From Perkinsus marinus ATCC 50983 (lineage: Eukaryota > Perkinsozoa > Perkinsida > Perkinsidae), in NCBI RefSeq assembly GCF_000006405.1, contig NW_003210538.1, positions 1 to 64,000 of the forward strand: DNA of 64,000 nucleotides, in the 5' to 3' direction. The position numbers and the translations under genes are program-made. The notes under the pieces were generated by a model. The model ran no database searches and had not been told where the DNA came from. It worked only from the letters and a program-made list of their open reading frames with translations. Numbering within the stretch: the first letter of the stretch is position 1; each line of letters starts with the position of its first letter. Positions 10,841 to 23,820 of the stretch are shown here, piece after piece.

Positions 10841-12882
10841 TCAACATGAATTCGTTCTTCCAATAGCAACAGAGTACGCAGAGTCCTCGCGATAAACCAA
10901 CCGACCTCGGCGTCTATCCCCCGATGAAGACCGCTCATCTTTAGACTTTTTCGGCTCAGGAGAAGGCGTCTCTCTGACGTTCTTCTTCGGAGCCGCCACG
11001 TCAAAAGCCTACATAAGAGAAGGTCCACTCATCCCAGTGCATTTAACACTACATTTTTCGGCTTTTTATGTCCATGTTCATTCTGGGATTCGAGCCTCTC
11101 CGATCTCGCCTGGCGCTCCTTCTCCAACTCCAACTGTGCTCGCTTCTGCCGAGCCTCCCGACGGACCTAATCAAGTTCTTACGATTCGCACTTCTACTCC
11201 TTTCCCCTTACTTCTTTGCATATGTCGTTGAAGATATCATAGGGCTGGCTCGAGTTCCGACTGCCGATAAGATCAATGTAAGCCTCACGATCCTTAATAT
11301 CCTTATGGAGATCGAACCATGACACACCATCTGCACCAAAAGATTCCCCCTCAGTCAACATGAGAACCTCACTGTGTATTTGCTCCATGTAGTCGTGGAC
11401 CAGCATCTCCCTGAACTTATCCCTATGCTTGCGTTCAGCCCGACGCTTTGCCTTCTCCCTCTCGACCTACAGTCGTGTTTGACTCCAGTGTCAGCTGATC
11501 GAACTAACAACAATTACCTTGAACTTCTCATCGGCCTCCTTGATCCACCGCTCCCAGACGGCCAGTCTATCCAGCGGCTCTACACTGCGGAACTCCTCCG
11601 GAAATTTCTCAGCCATGAAGTGGCAGACATCATTCCACCTGATCGGGAAATACCGACAGCGACCGGTGAGAAGTCTTACTTGGTTAGTCTATTGACCTGA
11701 GGATGCTTAGAGTACACGAGGAAGAGCTTGTCCATCTTCCGAATTCTATCACGTCTGCTGATGTCTCGCATCTTATTCTCGTTCTCGTCCATGAAGTCTT
11801 GGAATATATGATCGAGATCCTAAAATGAAATTTCAACGGCGACTCCTAGGATTGAGTCTATTTGCGCGGCACCAATGTCTGAGAGAATTCACGAGGCATC
11901 GGATCGAAAGTACCACAATGTCAGACTGGGGACACATCCGAGGCAATTCCGTCTAGTACATCTTCATGAGCAAACTTCCAGAAGTCCTTCTTGCGCCAAG
12001 CATAGGCCAGATCTCGGAACGTGACGTTTTCGAAAGTAAGAGCTGATCGAGAAGGACGAGGCTCACTCGTATTCAAGCCCTATTCCTACGGCCCCTCTAC
12101 ATAGACTTCCACGGACACGTCTGATCTAGATGCGAATATTATATATTATTACGACTGCCGTCCTCCATCAAAGCAGCTGACGAGTCCTCCTCTGGTTTCT
12201 TCGCTACATCAATAATAGAAGGGACTTCGGTGTTCACGACTTCGGCCTCCTTCTTCTGAGCCTCCGCCTCTTCCTCCTTCTGTGCATTCAGCCACTGCTC
12301 CAATTGCTCCTAATCCATATACCGTTGATGACTTCAGAGAGACGCCAATCTTCCTTACTCTGAACTCTTTCTTCGCGGCCATTTCTCGATGACGACCCTC
12401 AGTCTGTTCAAACTTAACGCGTCGGCTCTGATACTCGGAAAGGAACTGCTTTCGCTGACCTGAAAGACAGCTCTCACTTCAGCTGAAATGATACCGAGAT
12501 TAATACCGTTGTTTCTGCATAGTCCAAAGCGCCAATCGTCTTTGATGATTTTCTCAACTTCGTGCCACTTCATCCTGATAGTCAGATTGATCCGTTGCGT
12601 ATGGCGAACATTTCCGCCCTACTTGGAGGAAATCTCATATTCCTCTAGCATTCTGTTGAAAGCCTCCTTCCGTTCCTGCTCGGACATATCCGAGGCAGAA
12701 TTAGCATTCTTGTCGGACATCCAAGGTTCAAGAAGTGACGGTGCAACTGGCCCTACTTCTCGGAGGGAATAGGGCGTCGAACTAGACGCTGAATAGGAGA
12801 TACCCGGAACGGTTGGACACCCTTTCTCTAACAACCCCTCATCCCCAACCCCCCAGAGACCGCGAACGTAGGTTCCAAAATT
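10841..12882 (-). CDS. FF-domain splicing factor of the PRP40 / TCERG1 type, 5' end not resolved
   Basis: Eight or so minus-strand exons encode successive FF domains. The first is seen as KEAFNRMLEEYEISSKMKW, EVEKIIKDDWRFG and QFLSEYQSRRVKFEQ. Then follow an acidic Glu/Ala/Lys-rich linker (QLEQWLNAQKEEEAEAQKKE), FRDLAYAWRKKDFWKF, WNDVCHFMAEKFPEEF, and a late module with KRRAERKHRDKFREMLVHDY, FDLHKDIKDREAYIDLIG and PYDIFNDICKEV, close to the third and fourth FF domains of PRP40. The C-terminus is basic and Ser/Arg-rich and ends in TGA at 10841. PRP40 bridges the 5' splice site and branch point in the U1 snRNP; TCERG1 links transcription and splicing. Both normally carry N-terminal WW domains, which I could not find, so the 5' exons may lie beyond 12882 or be absent. 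Confidence 0.75.
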
Positions 12883-13795
12883 CTGATACTAGTGAGGTCA
12901 GATTTGTGAGCAATTCGACGAGCTCTTCAAGGCTGAATATATGTATGGTTGATCAGCTTAGAACTCAACAGAACACCAATAAATAAAGGACGAGGTTAAA
13001 TGAATCATGAATGCCCATCAGCCCTAACAGAGTGTAGGTTGACCCTACACATGTCACTACAAGAGACTCAGTCTATATCTGCCTGTTGCAAGACACATGA
13101 CGACATCGTTGCTCTCCACCACAAACTTTGAGTGGATCATGACTCGCCGTGCGCGCACAGGGAATTCAAAAACCACTCCCAAGTTGGGAGTCCCAACTGA
13201 AGCCATTGGAAGTTTCAAGTGGATCAGTTGTGTGTATGAAACGGCTGAGATTGATGGCGAGCGGGAATCTGTGTTGGCGAAAGATGCATAGATTGGAGCT
13301 TATCAGCAGGTACTCATCGCACAGGCAAGGATCTGCCGCTCGGAGTGTAAATTTCCTATTGCCGATCGATGCTGGGTGCATCTCATAGGATCCTGTATAG
13401 ATCTGCAGATGAGTCCTATACACTTACCGCGACGGAAGGAACCTATTTCATGGACCCAACGGTTGGATTCCAACCGCAATAAGCGATTGTGTGGTCCTGT
13501 CTCCTCGGCCTTCTTGCGTTCGTTATCCCACCTTACCTGGCACTGCAGTTTTAGGAGTGCGAGCGGCTATGAGTTTAATCTCAAACCAAAATTTTCAAAC
13601 ATTCAGAAGCCTCGATCACTCGTTGCTACCCCATCGCGTCCGCGGAAACGAGAGTTCTAGCAGAGCTCCTCTGCTGCAAAATGCGCAATTATAGATCAAA
13701 AATCCGTGCGCGATTTCCAGTTGGCTTTGCACGCGCTATAGCTCTTTCACCCTTCCAGGCTTTCACAAGTCAATCACTTATTCGTTCCATTCACC
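12883..13795. other. Stretch with no confident gene upstream of aldolase
   Basis: Short open stretches occur on both strands (for example + 13097-13291), but none shows a recognisable motif or a coherent exon chain. The right end includes the aldolase promoter, and the left part may hold 5' exons of the FF-domain gene. Confidence 0.4.
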
Positions 13796-14881
13796 ATGCC
13801 TTACACCACCGGTTTCAAGTACGAGTCTGAGCTCATCGCCACCGCCAATGCTATCTGCACTGATGGCAAGGGTATCTTGGCCGCCGATGAGTCCACCGGC
13901 ACCATCAAGAAGCGTTTCGATGGCGCTGGCATCGTCAACACCGAGGAGAACCGTGCTGCCTACAGGTCCCTCCTTTTCACCACTCCTGGTCTCGGTGAGT
14001 ACATCTCCGGTGCTATTCTCTACGAGGAGACCCTCTTCCAGAAGAACGCCGAGGGTGTTGAGATGGTCGAGCTTTTGAAGAAGCAGAACATCATCCCCGG
14101 TATCAAGGTCGATAAGGGACTCACCGTTCTCGCCGGTACCGATGGCGAGACCACTACTATGGGTCTCGATGGTCTTGCTGAGCGTTGCCAGAAGTATTAC
14201 GCTCAGGGTGCCCGTTTCGCTAAGTGGAGAACCGTGTTGAGGATCGACGAGGCCAAGCACCAGCCTACTCAGCTCTCTATTGAGGAGACTGCCCACAACC
14301 TTGCCCGTTATGCTTCCGTCTGCCAGGAGAACGGTCTCGTCCCCATCGTCGAGCCCGAGATCTTGCAGGATGGTGTTCACACTATCGAGACTGACGCTTA
14401 TGTTACCGAGCGTGTCCTCTCCGCCGTTTTCAAGGCCCTCAACGACCATCACATCCTCCTTGAGGGTTGCTTGCTCAAGCCCAACATGGTCACTGCCGGT
14501 GCCGAGTGCCCTGTTCGCCCTACCTCTGAGGAGATCGCCAGGTTGACTGTGCGCACTCTTGCCCGTACCGTCCCCCCGGCCCTCGTTGGCGTGACTTTCC
14601 TTTCCGGTGGTCAGTCTGAGGAGATGGCTTCCGTCAACCTCAACGCCATGAATGTCCTCCCTAAGGAGCGTCGCCCTTGGGCCCTCACCTTCTCTTACGG
14701 TCGCGCCCTTCAGGCCTCCACTATCAAGACCTGGGCTGGTAAGGCCGAGAACACCAAGGCTGCCCAGGCTGTCTTGCTCGCCCGCGCCAAGGCCAACTCT
14801 GAGGCTCAGCTCGGTAAGTACCAGGGTTCTTCCGATGCCACTGCTAACGAGTCTAACTATGTCAAGAACTACGTCTACTAA
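13796..14881 (+). CDS. Fructose-bisphosphate aldolase, class I
   Basis: A complete intronless gene of 361 codons encodes class I aldolase (EC 4.1.2.13), which splits fructose 1,6-bisphosphate into glyceraldehyde 3-phosphate and dihydroxyacetone phosphate. The sequence shows [16 protein letters not shown] with the catalytic Asp, KWRTVLRID with the substrate-binding Lys/Arg, VPIVEPEIL with the catalytic Glu, and the Schiff-base Lys in GCLLKPNMV. It ends in Tyr as class I enzymes do (NYVKNYVY). Its codon use is strikingly uniform (GAG, AAG, ACC, CTC and GCC dominate), unlike neighbouring genes, which points to very high expression. It is the only plus-strand gene between 1 and 31 kb apart from the esterase. 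The start is the first ATG after an in-frame stop-rich leader. Identification is secure. Confidence 0.98.
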   Translation: MPYTTGFKYESELIATANAICTDGKGILAADESTGTIKKRFDGAGIVNTEENRAAYRSLLFTTPGLGEYISGAILYEETLFQKNAEGVEMVELLKKQNIIPGIKVDKGLTVLAGTDGETTTMGLDGLAERCQKYYAQGARFAKWRTVLRIDEAKHQPTQLSIEETAHNLARYASVCQENGLVPIVEPEILQDGVHTIETDAYVTERVLSAVFKALNDHHILLEGCLLKPNMVTAGAECPVRPTSEEIARLTVRTLARTVPPALVGVTFLSGGQSEEMASVNLNAMNVLPKERRPWALTFSYGRALQASTIKTWAGKAENTKAAQAVLLARAKANSEAQLGKYQGSSDATANESNYVKNYVY

Positions 14882-17800
14882 ATTGTGTAAGATGTTTGTT
14901 CCTTGATGATAGAGTAAGGTCTTGGGATGATTGACTCATCTGCGAACATGAGACGCAGTTTTACTCATTCGAGTTCCTTGTTCTATACATTACTGGTTTA
15001 TTCTTTAACATTCGACGCCTGGAAAGGGCTGTCACAAACCGTGTAGCACGACCACTTGGATCAGATTTGCGTTATTGGGAGTTGGGAGGGAAAACAACCC
15101 GAGGAGAAAATAGACATCTGTTTCATAGCTGGAAGGTGTTGTTAACGGGATATTTCGTTCGTCTTGAATCTTGAACTGTGAGTCATCATCCTTCGGAATG
15201 ATCCATCGTGGCTGGAACCTCTCATACCAATTGTCGTCGAACGCCTCACAAACGCTAGCCGCGACACCACATTTCTCGGTCATCGTACCGCTCCTCTTTG
15301 AAGGTTTCGGGAATAGTACTAGTGGAGCTTCATTTTTGTCCGCATTTGATATACCATTCCTCGTTGAATGTACTCCTACTGGAAGGAACCACCTGTGTTG
15401 AACATTGGCTTAATCGGGAGCTTCCCCCTCGTGTTCTCTTGATTTAGCGCTGATGCGTGTCCCTGATAGATGCGTGTGATAGTGATGGTCCCAGTCTCGT
15501 AGAGCTGTAGTAGGCCCCCCGGATCCCCCCGGTACCGAGCAGCGCAGCCTTGGCGATTCCCTGAAGTAGGCTAATCACTGAGGTAGTTGCAGAGATCGGG
15601 AAGTAGTGGTCGAAGTCTCCTAGAGTTGGCCCGCCAGGTGACGGCTCAGAGCCTCCCTGTGCAGGGCCAAGCTCCCAGCCAGACTGAGGGAGTCGGCACC
15701 TTTTTGTAAGTCTGAGAATGTGGTCGAGGTTGTTATGTCAAGGGTCCGCTTGTACCGAGTACAATGTACTCGGGGTGGATGCTGGACGGAGCAGTTCCTG
15801 AACCACCTATTTCTGAAGTCATGCTGAGCACGGTGTATGCAGGGTGGAGACCAATGTCGTTAGGCTCGTGTGTGTCAGCTTCAAGCCCGATGCCGTCGCC
15901 GGCTTGGTCAGACTGGCATCGTTAGATTGTGGTAGTCCCAAGTTCGAAAGTATAAACATTTTCAATCACTGTGACGAGTTCATTCATTGTGACGATGTTC
16001 ACCTTTCCTGGACTAACCAGAAAACTCAACGCACAGCTCACTATCGAGATATCGTTATCATATCGCTCCAACCCTGAGTAAGCTGGCAACGGCGCTGGAC
16101 TTCAGACTCACCAAGCACGAGCTCAAAATACCACCTTCCGAGCTGAATCCGACTTCAACGCCGTGCTACCCCTCCAATACTTGTTGACCGCAAGAATTCT
16201 CATTTCACAGACGGATCTCAGATGGCATCACACGCTGCGAGAATGAGCGTGGAAGAACGAGCACTGACTAAGCTCTGTGTGTCTCCTGCCTTGATGTATA
16301 TGCGTATGTTCGCCTTCCCAACTAGGATACGCAACAATACTCTTACGTACACAAGCATATATCAACTATAGCATTTACAGGCAAACCTGAGTTATCATAC
16401 TTCCAAGCATAACGAACGCCTTCAAAGAACAACCACATATCTCCTGCAGTGAGGCTGATGAAGTGACGATGGAGCAAGAGGGCACGGTCTCTAAGGGGAG
16501 GAGTGTGACCGTGGGATATCAATCGTAGATTCGAAGACAACCGCAATACAACTGCCACTTGACGGGTGAGGACCACCACTATCTCCCCCGGGCAGATATA
16601 CAACATAGAGAAAGCAATTTACAGTGACCGCCTCATCTATCTCTACTAAGCGGTAGTAAGGATTGTAAACGAAGAGAGGTTACTCATGAAAAAAGGTTCA
16701 AAGGTACAGATGAGAGATCAGTCAACGGGCAGCTCAAAGAATGACATCAGCCATGACTGACAGCAAACAATCAGCTGTATCCTTGTCTCATTGTAAGCCA
16801 TCGTCAATAGACAGGCACGTCCACATACTCATCCCGGGACGGCTGAGCGGAGGCAGAGCAGCCAGAGGTTCACCACCAACGACACAGAAGCAAAGACCAC
16901 AACATGAGATACAACGCAATGTACCTAAGAGTCAGTTGTTTCATCAAGGGCATCGCTAATGCGAGGTCATCAGGGCTCGAACGAACTTACAGTGTAATAT
17001 TATTGATAGGGATTTGTGTGACTACTTCCTGTGAGCAGATGAGCAGTAGCAGTAGCGAGGCGAACAGTATTCCTTCCGAGTGGCACACTTGTTGGATGTA
17101 CCCCTCGAGGCCGAGCCAGGCAGGTTCAACGAAAGACGATAGCAATGACAGTATTCTCTTCCTCACACAGTTAGTTAACGGTTGTTCGATATGCTAGAGT
17201 TGTTCGTAAACGGTAATTTGCATTGGCTCGAGGGACATGGAAAATGTAATTGAGAGGAGACCGAGCCCGTTATTAACCGTGGGCTGTCAGCTTAGCTGTC
17301 GCTATGCTGATCCCACCACAGGGACGGACTCATGCGTCCCCAGACGCTTTGCGGCTACTTCTGGCCCACACAGATGGGGATGGCACTGGTGATACCTAAC
17401 ATCGTTTGTATGCCTTCATCTCAACTGGCCATGAGATTCACCCCAATGGTGCTGTGAAAATGCCCCGTAGTAAACCAAGGCGCCTCCTCGGGACTAGATG
17501 CCCTAGTAAGAGCTTCTCGGCTACCTGGTAACGCAATGATAAACGGATTGATTGCAGTCGCAGGTATACAAACAAAGCGGAGGCAATACTCAACGATATA
17601 CCCACCGTGATCTCTTCCTTGCTTGGGCGTTACACCCACACTCGAATGATCTACCCCAAGAACGCGATCACTTTCAACCATCTGAGTCTCGTCCAGGGAC
17701 GGGCTAGGATGATCCTAAAGTCACGATAACATATATAACAACACAAGCCCCATATACATGTCACGAAGCTCAAGACCAGAAGGCCTCGATTGCCTTCAAC

Positions 17801-18012
17801 AACCGCTTACTATGGTAAATCGTCAATCAGCAGCAGCATGAGATTACGTTACGCAGACAGGCAGCAATAAGATTTGATCATAAATATAATTTCCGATCTG
17901 TCTAATAGTGCGATAATATATCAGTTTACTATAGTGTTATGGTGATTATGACAGTGTTAGGGGATATCACAGCCCCTACTGGATACACTTCTTGGCACTA
18001 TCGACGACCATT
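14882..18012. other. Long stretch with no confident gene
   Basis: Three kilobases without a gene I can support. Weak coding-like islands are minus 15032-15283 (starts MTEKCGVAASVCEAFDDNWY), minus near 16380-16460 (DMWLFFEGVRYAWKYDN), minus 17421-17681 and plus 15844-16077. None joins into a longer chain or matches a family I recognise, so they may be exons of unrecognised genes or gene relics. The rest has frequent stops in all frames. Confidence 0.45.
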
Positions 18013-21000
18013 CTATACCTTCTTGCAACGCTTCTCGGCCATCACGAGGACCTTGTCCCACTTCTGTTTGTTACGGCTATCGGGTAAGCGCTGGTAGTTC
18101 CTGATCACTCACTGATTTCCACAGATCGCAACGATCCCCACTAACCCACCTAACTAACGCTCCATATATCTGCTCACATAGTTCCGTAGTAGGCGCCAAA
18201 CGAAGTGCAGTGGACATGACGAAAACACCGTACCTGACAGGTTGATGATACACATGATTGGCATCCAATAAGCCGTACGCGCTGTTCATGAGAGTTATCA
18301 TCGCTGCATTTTGGCACGACGTGTTACCGTAGTCGATCAAGCGGTGAATGAGCATAACACCTGGAGGTGGCAGTATATCCCTGTCACCGCTCCACAAGAC
18401 CAACGTCACTTACGCATATCATCTGGTGAGACTTTCAGGGCTGTTTCTACAACATTGGATGCGAACTTATGGATCGCCATCGATATGATACTCTCGGATA
18501 TCTTGGTGATAATGTCAGTACAAACTTCAGGTCCCTGTCGATAGCAAGGCACAATGACTCGTCGAATAGACACCACATCCTACCCATATTTCCAAGGCAT
18601 GCTGAACAGCGTAGTTAGCATACGGGTTCTCAACAAAGTACCTACAAGATAGACAAAAATGATGACGTCTCCACAGCACCCAAGTTGCGAGTACTCACTG
18701 TAGCTTGTTCAGCATCTTCGACTTGTACTTTTCTACGTATGAGCCATCATCGTACCACGGCGCATGAGAAATACACTTCTTCACGACACCCAGACCGTTC
18801 GGATCACCTAAAAGCGGGGATTACAACACGGACTGAGACGGAGATCGCACTCACCAGCGAGAGCCTCAAGATTTCTGTAAATATCGTCGAAAATGAAACC
18901 AAAATCAGCCATAGGCAAGTGACTATACTCCTTGCCGGGACCATCAGGCGTGCATTTGGTGATGGTTTGTTGTAAAACCTGAGTTTCAAAGGTCCGTCAG
19001 CCATCACAAACACGAAGTGTGCTTACGTGAGTTGCATGAACATCGAGTGCCATCTTGTTAACGTTGCCATGTAGCGTCTCCGCTAGCAGAGCGTGCTCCT
19101 GCGGTGTTTGCATACAAGCTATCAATGCCTGTAACAGCATCGATCCAGCGGAACGGTCGACGAGATAGATGACGACCAACCTGGAGAGAATGGGTTCCAC
19201 GACGGTCTTGCGATATGTAGACTATATTCTCCAGGACCTGCAGAAAGTTTTCAACACCGAAGATGATTTCGGCAGTATTCTCTTACATTGCGGAGCAGAG
19301 CGATCCTCTGACTCGCTGAAGAGACTTGGAAAAGTTGCTGGCACATGTAGTTAGCATATGTGTCGCACATTATACGAGACAATACCTGGAAAAGGCAAAC
19401 ATGAGGCAGAACTGAGTAGACCTGGGAACTCCATGGACGCTATATGGAATCCGATGCTTGGCTACCACAATCACTACTTCCCAGATGCGAAAACAACGGT
19501 AATGAAGCCGTTAAGCACACGATATTAAACAATGCTGACTTGATAATGCGACTAGCAGATTACAGCTCGAAAATCCGAAGGTGGATGAGAGTAACAGTGT
19601 TCTCACCGGCTGTATCTCATGGATGATAGCATCAATGAGCTTCTCCAACTCGTCATGGGCCCCTCCATCCGCAGCACTCGCCGAAGTATCCGAGATCAAC
19701 TTCTGTAGGACACGACTGCCACTACGGTCCATAGCCATCTCGAGAATCTTGTCCTGTATCTGACAGAAATAACATTAAAAAATAACACTTCACAAAAGCC
19801 TACCTCCTCCAACGTGACACTAGGTGAGTTATGATTGTGGCCGCCACGGCCTTTCAGTTTCCCAGCGCCAACATCAGCACCAAACGTCCCACTGCACGGC
19901 GTTGTCGATGTTCTTTGAGATGCTGCGTCGCTACCAGCATACCCTGTGTTGGACGAGCCATGCCGAAGAGGTATTGAAGGCCACAAATTCGATCCACTAA
20001 CAGCACAGGAGTTCACAATGACTTACTTGAGTACTACCTCACCTGCTACGATGACCTGCTTGCGGGGTTGAAACTCCATCCGGGAACATCTGGTTGTACA
20101 TCCTGCCACTGCTGCTCGCCGGAGGCCTCGAACGATACGACGGATGAGTATGAGACTCACTGGGAAAAATATCTAACACGACAAATGAGCACTCGACCAG
20201 ATGAGCTCAACTCATTGCCGCACCTCGAGGCGTTCCCGACGCTGCATCATTCTGCATCATCACACGGCTCGATGCAGACAATGCCATCCTGCTGAGCTGA
20301 GGTGTCGAGTACCCCCCTCCGGCGGACTGGCAAGTAGTATTGTTCGCCGCCAGAGGTGAGGACATCGACGACATCACCGGACTACTTGCAATGTGACGAA
20401 ACATACAGGAGCTGACCGGGCATGCGATGGTAAAAGGGGACCCGCGACAGAGTCAAACCGACCTGTCATAACTAGTGAGTCCGCCATCATGCAAATTGGA
20501 TGCATCCGCCGCCGCCGGTGACATTGATGACGAGAGCACTCCACGCAAGTAGTAATATCCATCATCTTGCGACCGGGGATGATCTTGCTGGTGGAGCTGG
20601 GAACCCTCGAATGCGCGATAAGGCGAAGTGGACGACGACACTGCATCGAAACCCGAAAACGGGGACCGTACGTCCGGTGGTGGAGCCGTGGCCGCCTACA
20701 AGACTCCGAATGGCGAGGATGATATCACTCCTGGTCTGATAGCTTACCATAGGGTGTCCACAACCAGAGGCAGTCCAGCTGGTGGGAGGCGTACCAGGCG
20801 TCCAACATCCAGGATCAACGACACTCGCTGATGGGGTGTGCGAGGGCACGACAGATCCTTGCAGAGACCTACGATATAAAGCCCATCCTCCACGACGAAG
20901 ATAGTGGCGAGCTTGCCTATCCATAGCATGCCAGTCGCCCGAAGGGGTGTTAGTAGTGCTATAAACACCAGAGTTGGATGGAGCAGTCATAGCAGAACCC

Positions 21001-21596
21001 GACGATGATGGGAACATCGGACCATCTTGAGAACCACCAACTGGAAAACTAGATCCTCTAGATAGTCCAGCCACGATACCAGGAGGACTGAAAAGACAAT
21101 GTTACACCTCGACATTATTTCGCACTACGTCAAGCTACAGGAACCGTCAAGCCACGCAAAAACAAAACCGAGCGAAGAAAACAACCAAAGGCACTGCTTT
21201 GGTTGTTGCGAGAGAACAACCGCTGCTCACTACGCTGTGCTGTCACTATCACGTTGTCCACCATCACTAGCCCTCGTGAGGGAGCCTCCAGCTCCCGGAG
21301 TTCGAACTGGGCGATCACTAGCTTTAGGGGTCCAAATCGACGCTTGCAGACCGGACAGATCTGTCGCCTAAACAGAAAGTGAATGAAATGCACTACGCAC
21401 TCGAAAAACCTGATTCTGGAGACACACACGCGTGAACCAGGATGAAATCCAGGAACAAAGTATAGCTTACCATTGATGACAGAGGTGACTGTAGACCTGG
21501 GGCGCCAAACTGGTCTGCAGTGGCTTCCATGGGGGAGTCACTACTGCTGTCAGAACGCTCAGTGCTGGCGAATATCTCACGAATTGAACTGGGAAT
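18013..21596 (-). CDS. Pumilio/PUF-family RNA-binding protein, 5' end open
   Basis: A long minus-strand exon chain ends in TAG at 18013-18015. The C-terminal half consists of PUF repeats. Visible repeat cores are LAMDRSGSRVLQKLI, AGSMLLQALIACMQTPQE followed by HGNVNKMALDVHATHV, ENPYANYAVQHALEIW, IHKFASNVVETALKVSPDD and SAYGVFVMSTALRLAPTTE. The N-terminal part (about 19.9-21.6 kb) is Ser/Gly/Pro-rich low complexity (GGSQDGPMFPSSSGSAM), as is usual in Pumilio proteins. PUF proteins bind 3' UTR elements and repress or localise mRNAs in the cytoplasm. The first exon I can support begins at 21596 after an AG acceptor, so one or more 5' exons lie upstream. Introns are about 40-60 nt. Family certain, exact exon set not. 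Confidence 0.8.
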
Positions 21597-22695
21597 CTGA
21601 GAAAGTCAAATCGATTATAAAAGTCCTCACAAGCACCCTAGCTCAAATTAGAGACACGATCACAGTCCAGGAAAGCGAGCAATGATGGCAAACCGGCGGT
21701 ACATGATGTTAAACGACGAAGGCAAAGAAATAGCAAGGTAAATGTCGAAAGAGATGAACTCAACCGAGCCGCAACGATGGACAAATATGAGATGATGGAG
21801 CCCCCGAGACGGACCTCAATAGTATGGGACATAGTGGTGTCAATGTTAGCCAAGAGATTGAAGGGGATAGAAGGACGTTTGGCCACTCACGAGGGAGATA
21901 AATACACAACTGCAAGGAGACCAACACATGTCAGAGAGGCAACTTCGAATAGTAGCCTCTATCAGAAAGCTCAGCAACGACCCCTTGCGCCGTGCTCGGA
22001 ATGAAGAGCATGTCATGGCCTACCATACCCTCGAAGCACAGAGGCTAACGACACCACAGTATAGAGAACGGCAGGTAAACCCATAGCTGGTAGAACAGCT
22101 GTAAACCGTGGGAGTGGGCTAGAATAGGGGCGTTTGGAGCGTTCATGGGAGGCTGTTGCGAACGGCTGATGGCATACAGGGTCTCCAAGGGTCAAGGACA
22201 GATCATAGGACCCTTGAACGGTAGGGTATTACTTTCATTACCGAGCCAACAAAGCACGAATTGATGGACAGTTTGTACGGAAACCCTATGCGTGGCGCGG
22301 AGAAATAACGTAAGTTTCCAAGATTCTAGCTTTCTTTACGCAAGATACAATTCGGGCGCGCGCTAAAAAACTTGCGCTCTATGCAGCGTTTTTTAGCCTG
22401 TGAACTTCTTTTTGCCACCGTCGTCTTTCACTCGTTTGGAAAAGGTGTAATGCTGCCCAACTAACGTTTTGACAGTTTTATAGCATTGCAGAGTTTTCAT
22501 GTTTTCCCCCTCGACAATATGGCATCGCATGATCAAAGAGTAATTGTTCAGAGTTGTCTAAATGGTTGGAGGGGTTTGAAAGGCTCATTGGCTACTTTAC
22601 GAGGTTCAAGGTGATAACGATTCGCAGTATGTGCAGCGGCGTTCCAACTAGATAACGAAACACAGTAATAATGAGGAAACAATGAAGTCAACGTA
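21597..22695. other. Stretch upstream of Pumilio, no confident gene
   Basis: This probably includes 5' exons and the promoter of the Pumilio gene, but none can be fixed. It contains the GC-rich motif and inverted repeat at 22354-22397, listed separately. Confidence 0.45.
22354..22397. repeat. Inverted repeat next to a GC-box motif
   Basis: The arms GCTAAAAAAC (22362-22371) and GTTTTTTAGC (22388-22397) are perfect 10-bp inverted repeats with a 16-nt loop. The left arm overlaps GGGCGCGCGCTAAAA (22354-22368). The same GCGCGCGCTA core is found in a hairpin at 60557-60590. The element could be a transcription-factor site of E2F-like appearance or a structured RNA end. Confidence 0.7.
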
Positions 22696-23680
22696 TCACC
22701 ACTCGTCATCATCGTCGTCAGCAACTCCCCAGCCAGACTAAAATCGATTCTCTGTAGAGCATGATCGAACACAATGCCTCTCACTCGGTGTGGTCCGCCA
22801 CGTCCCTTGTTCTTCCGTCGGCCCTTGATAATTGGCTCCCCCTGAACACTACATCACCCCGCAATACCTACGCCGTCACATACCGTTCCAATCAATCCAA
22901 TGCTTGGTCCTCCAAGAGGGCTTATCGCGTTGGAGCGAGCGTCCTGCATGCTGAAGTCCGGATAGGAGAATGTCAGCTCCCACTCGCCAGCATTGTACCT
23001 GAACACGACCAGAGATGCATCCCGCCCCCCAGAGAATTCCATCACCTATACAAACCTATCATGCCGTTCCGCACTACGATGCGGCGTTCAGCCGTGGGTG
23101 TCTGGTCGAACTCAGCCAGGAGCTCCTCAAACGCGATGTTAACGAGGGTATCGGCCTAGCAAGAAGGAAATCCTCCAGGGAAGCCTTTCGCCAGTGCTCA
23201 TTGGCATCACCTCAGCTCCCGTGAGAGTTCCCTTAGCCGTCATCTCCTCCATGACGCCTCGTAAGCCTTGGATCAAAGAGCACCGCTCCGCTAGGTATTT
23301 ACCCTCTTTCGGTGGGTTCATAGACCAACCCTCGTGACGAGATGACGATGATGATGGGGAGGGCGGGGTACTCATTGTTAGGCAAACAAACTCTAACATG
23401 TCGATCGATCCCTCAGACCAGCGAAATGTCAGTTTACTCAACGACTCAAATACGTGGCGATTACACGATGCTATTGCCATGCTCAGGCAAAGGGGTAATT
23501 AACCTGGAATTCCCTATGTGTTGATTCCTCCTCGATAGGCTCAGATAGAAGAAAGCAATAATTTCGCCAACAGAGGCAGCACGAATAGCATTACCACACC
23601 CTGAGCATCTTCCCGTGGCCGTGCACCCCATCAGAAACGCGAGTAACGGTTCGAGCAGCACAACGATATTCATGTTGCAT
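22696..23680 (-). CDS. Unknown protein with basic and acidic C-terminus
   Basis: About six minus-strand exons with consistent GT..AG borders begin MQHEYRCAARTVTRVSDG (ATG at 23680) and run through ESLSKLTFRWSEGSIDMLEF, a Ser-rich stretch, NIAFEELLAEFDQTP, RIVVRNGMIGLYR, GEWELTFSYPDFSM and KGRRKNKGRGGPHR. The chain ends in ADDDDDEW before TGA at 22696. I do not recognise the family. The basic then strongly acidic C-terminus suggests a nucleic-acid or protein interaction tail. It lies immediately downstream of the coiled-coil gene on the same strand. Confidence 0.5.
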
Positions 23681-23820
23681 GATGGTAGAATCATCGATTA
23701 AATGTACGACCCTTGTTAAACTGCAGAAGACTGGTAGTGGATTTACTACCACTCTCATTGCTTCGCCGCAAGCTAAACCTGAGTCCAGAGCACCATCTCA
23801 AGAGTAGTGCAAAATGCTCC

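Noticed and set aside
13778-14452. 224-codon open frame on minus across aldolase
   Set aside because: A shadow of the aldolase gene created by its biased codon use.
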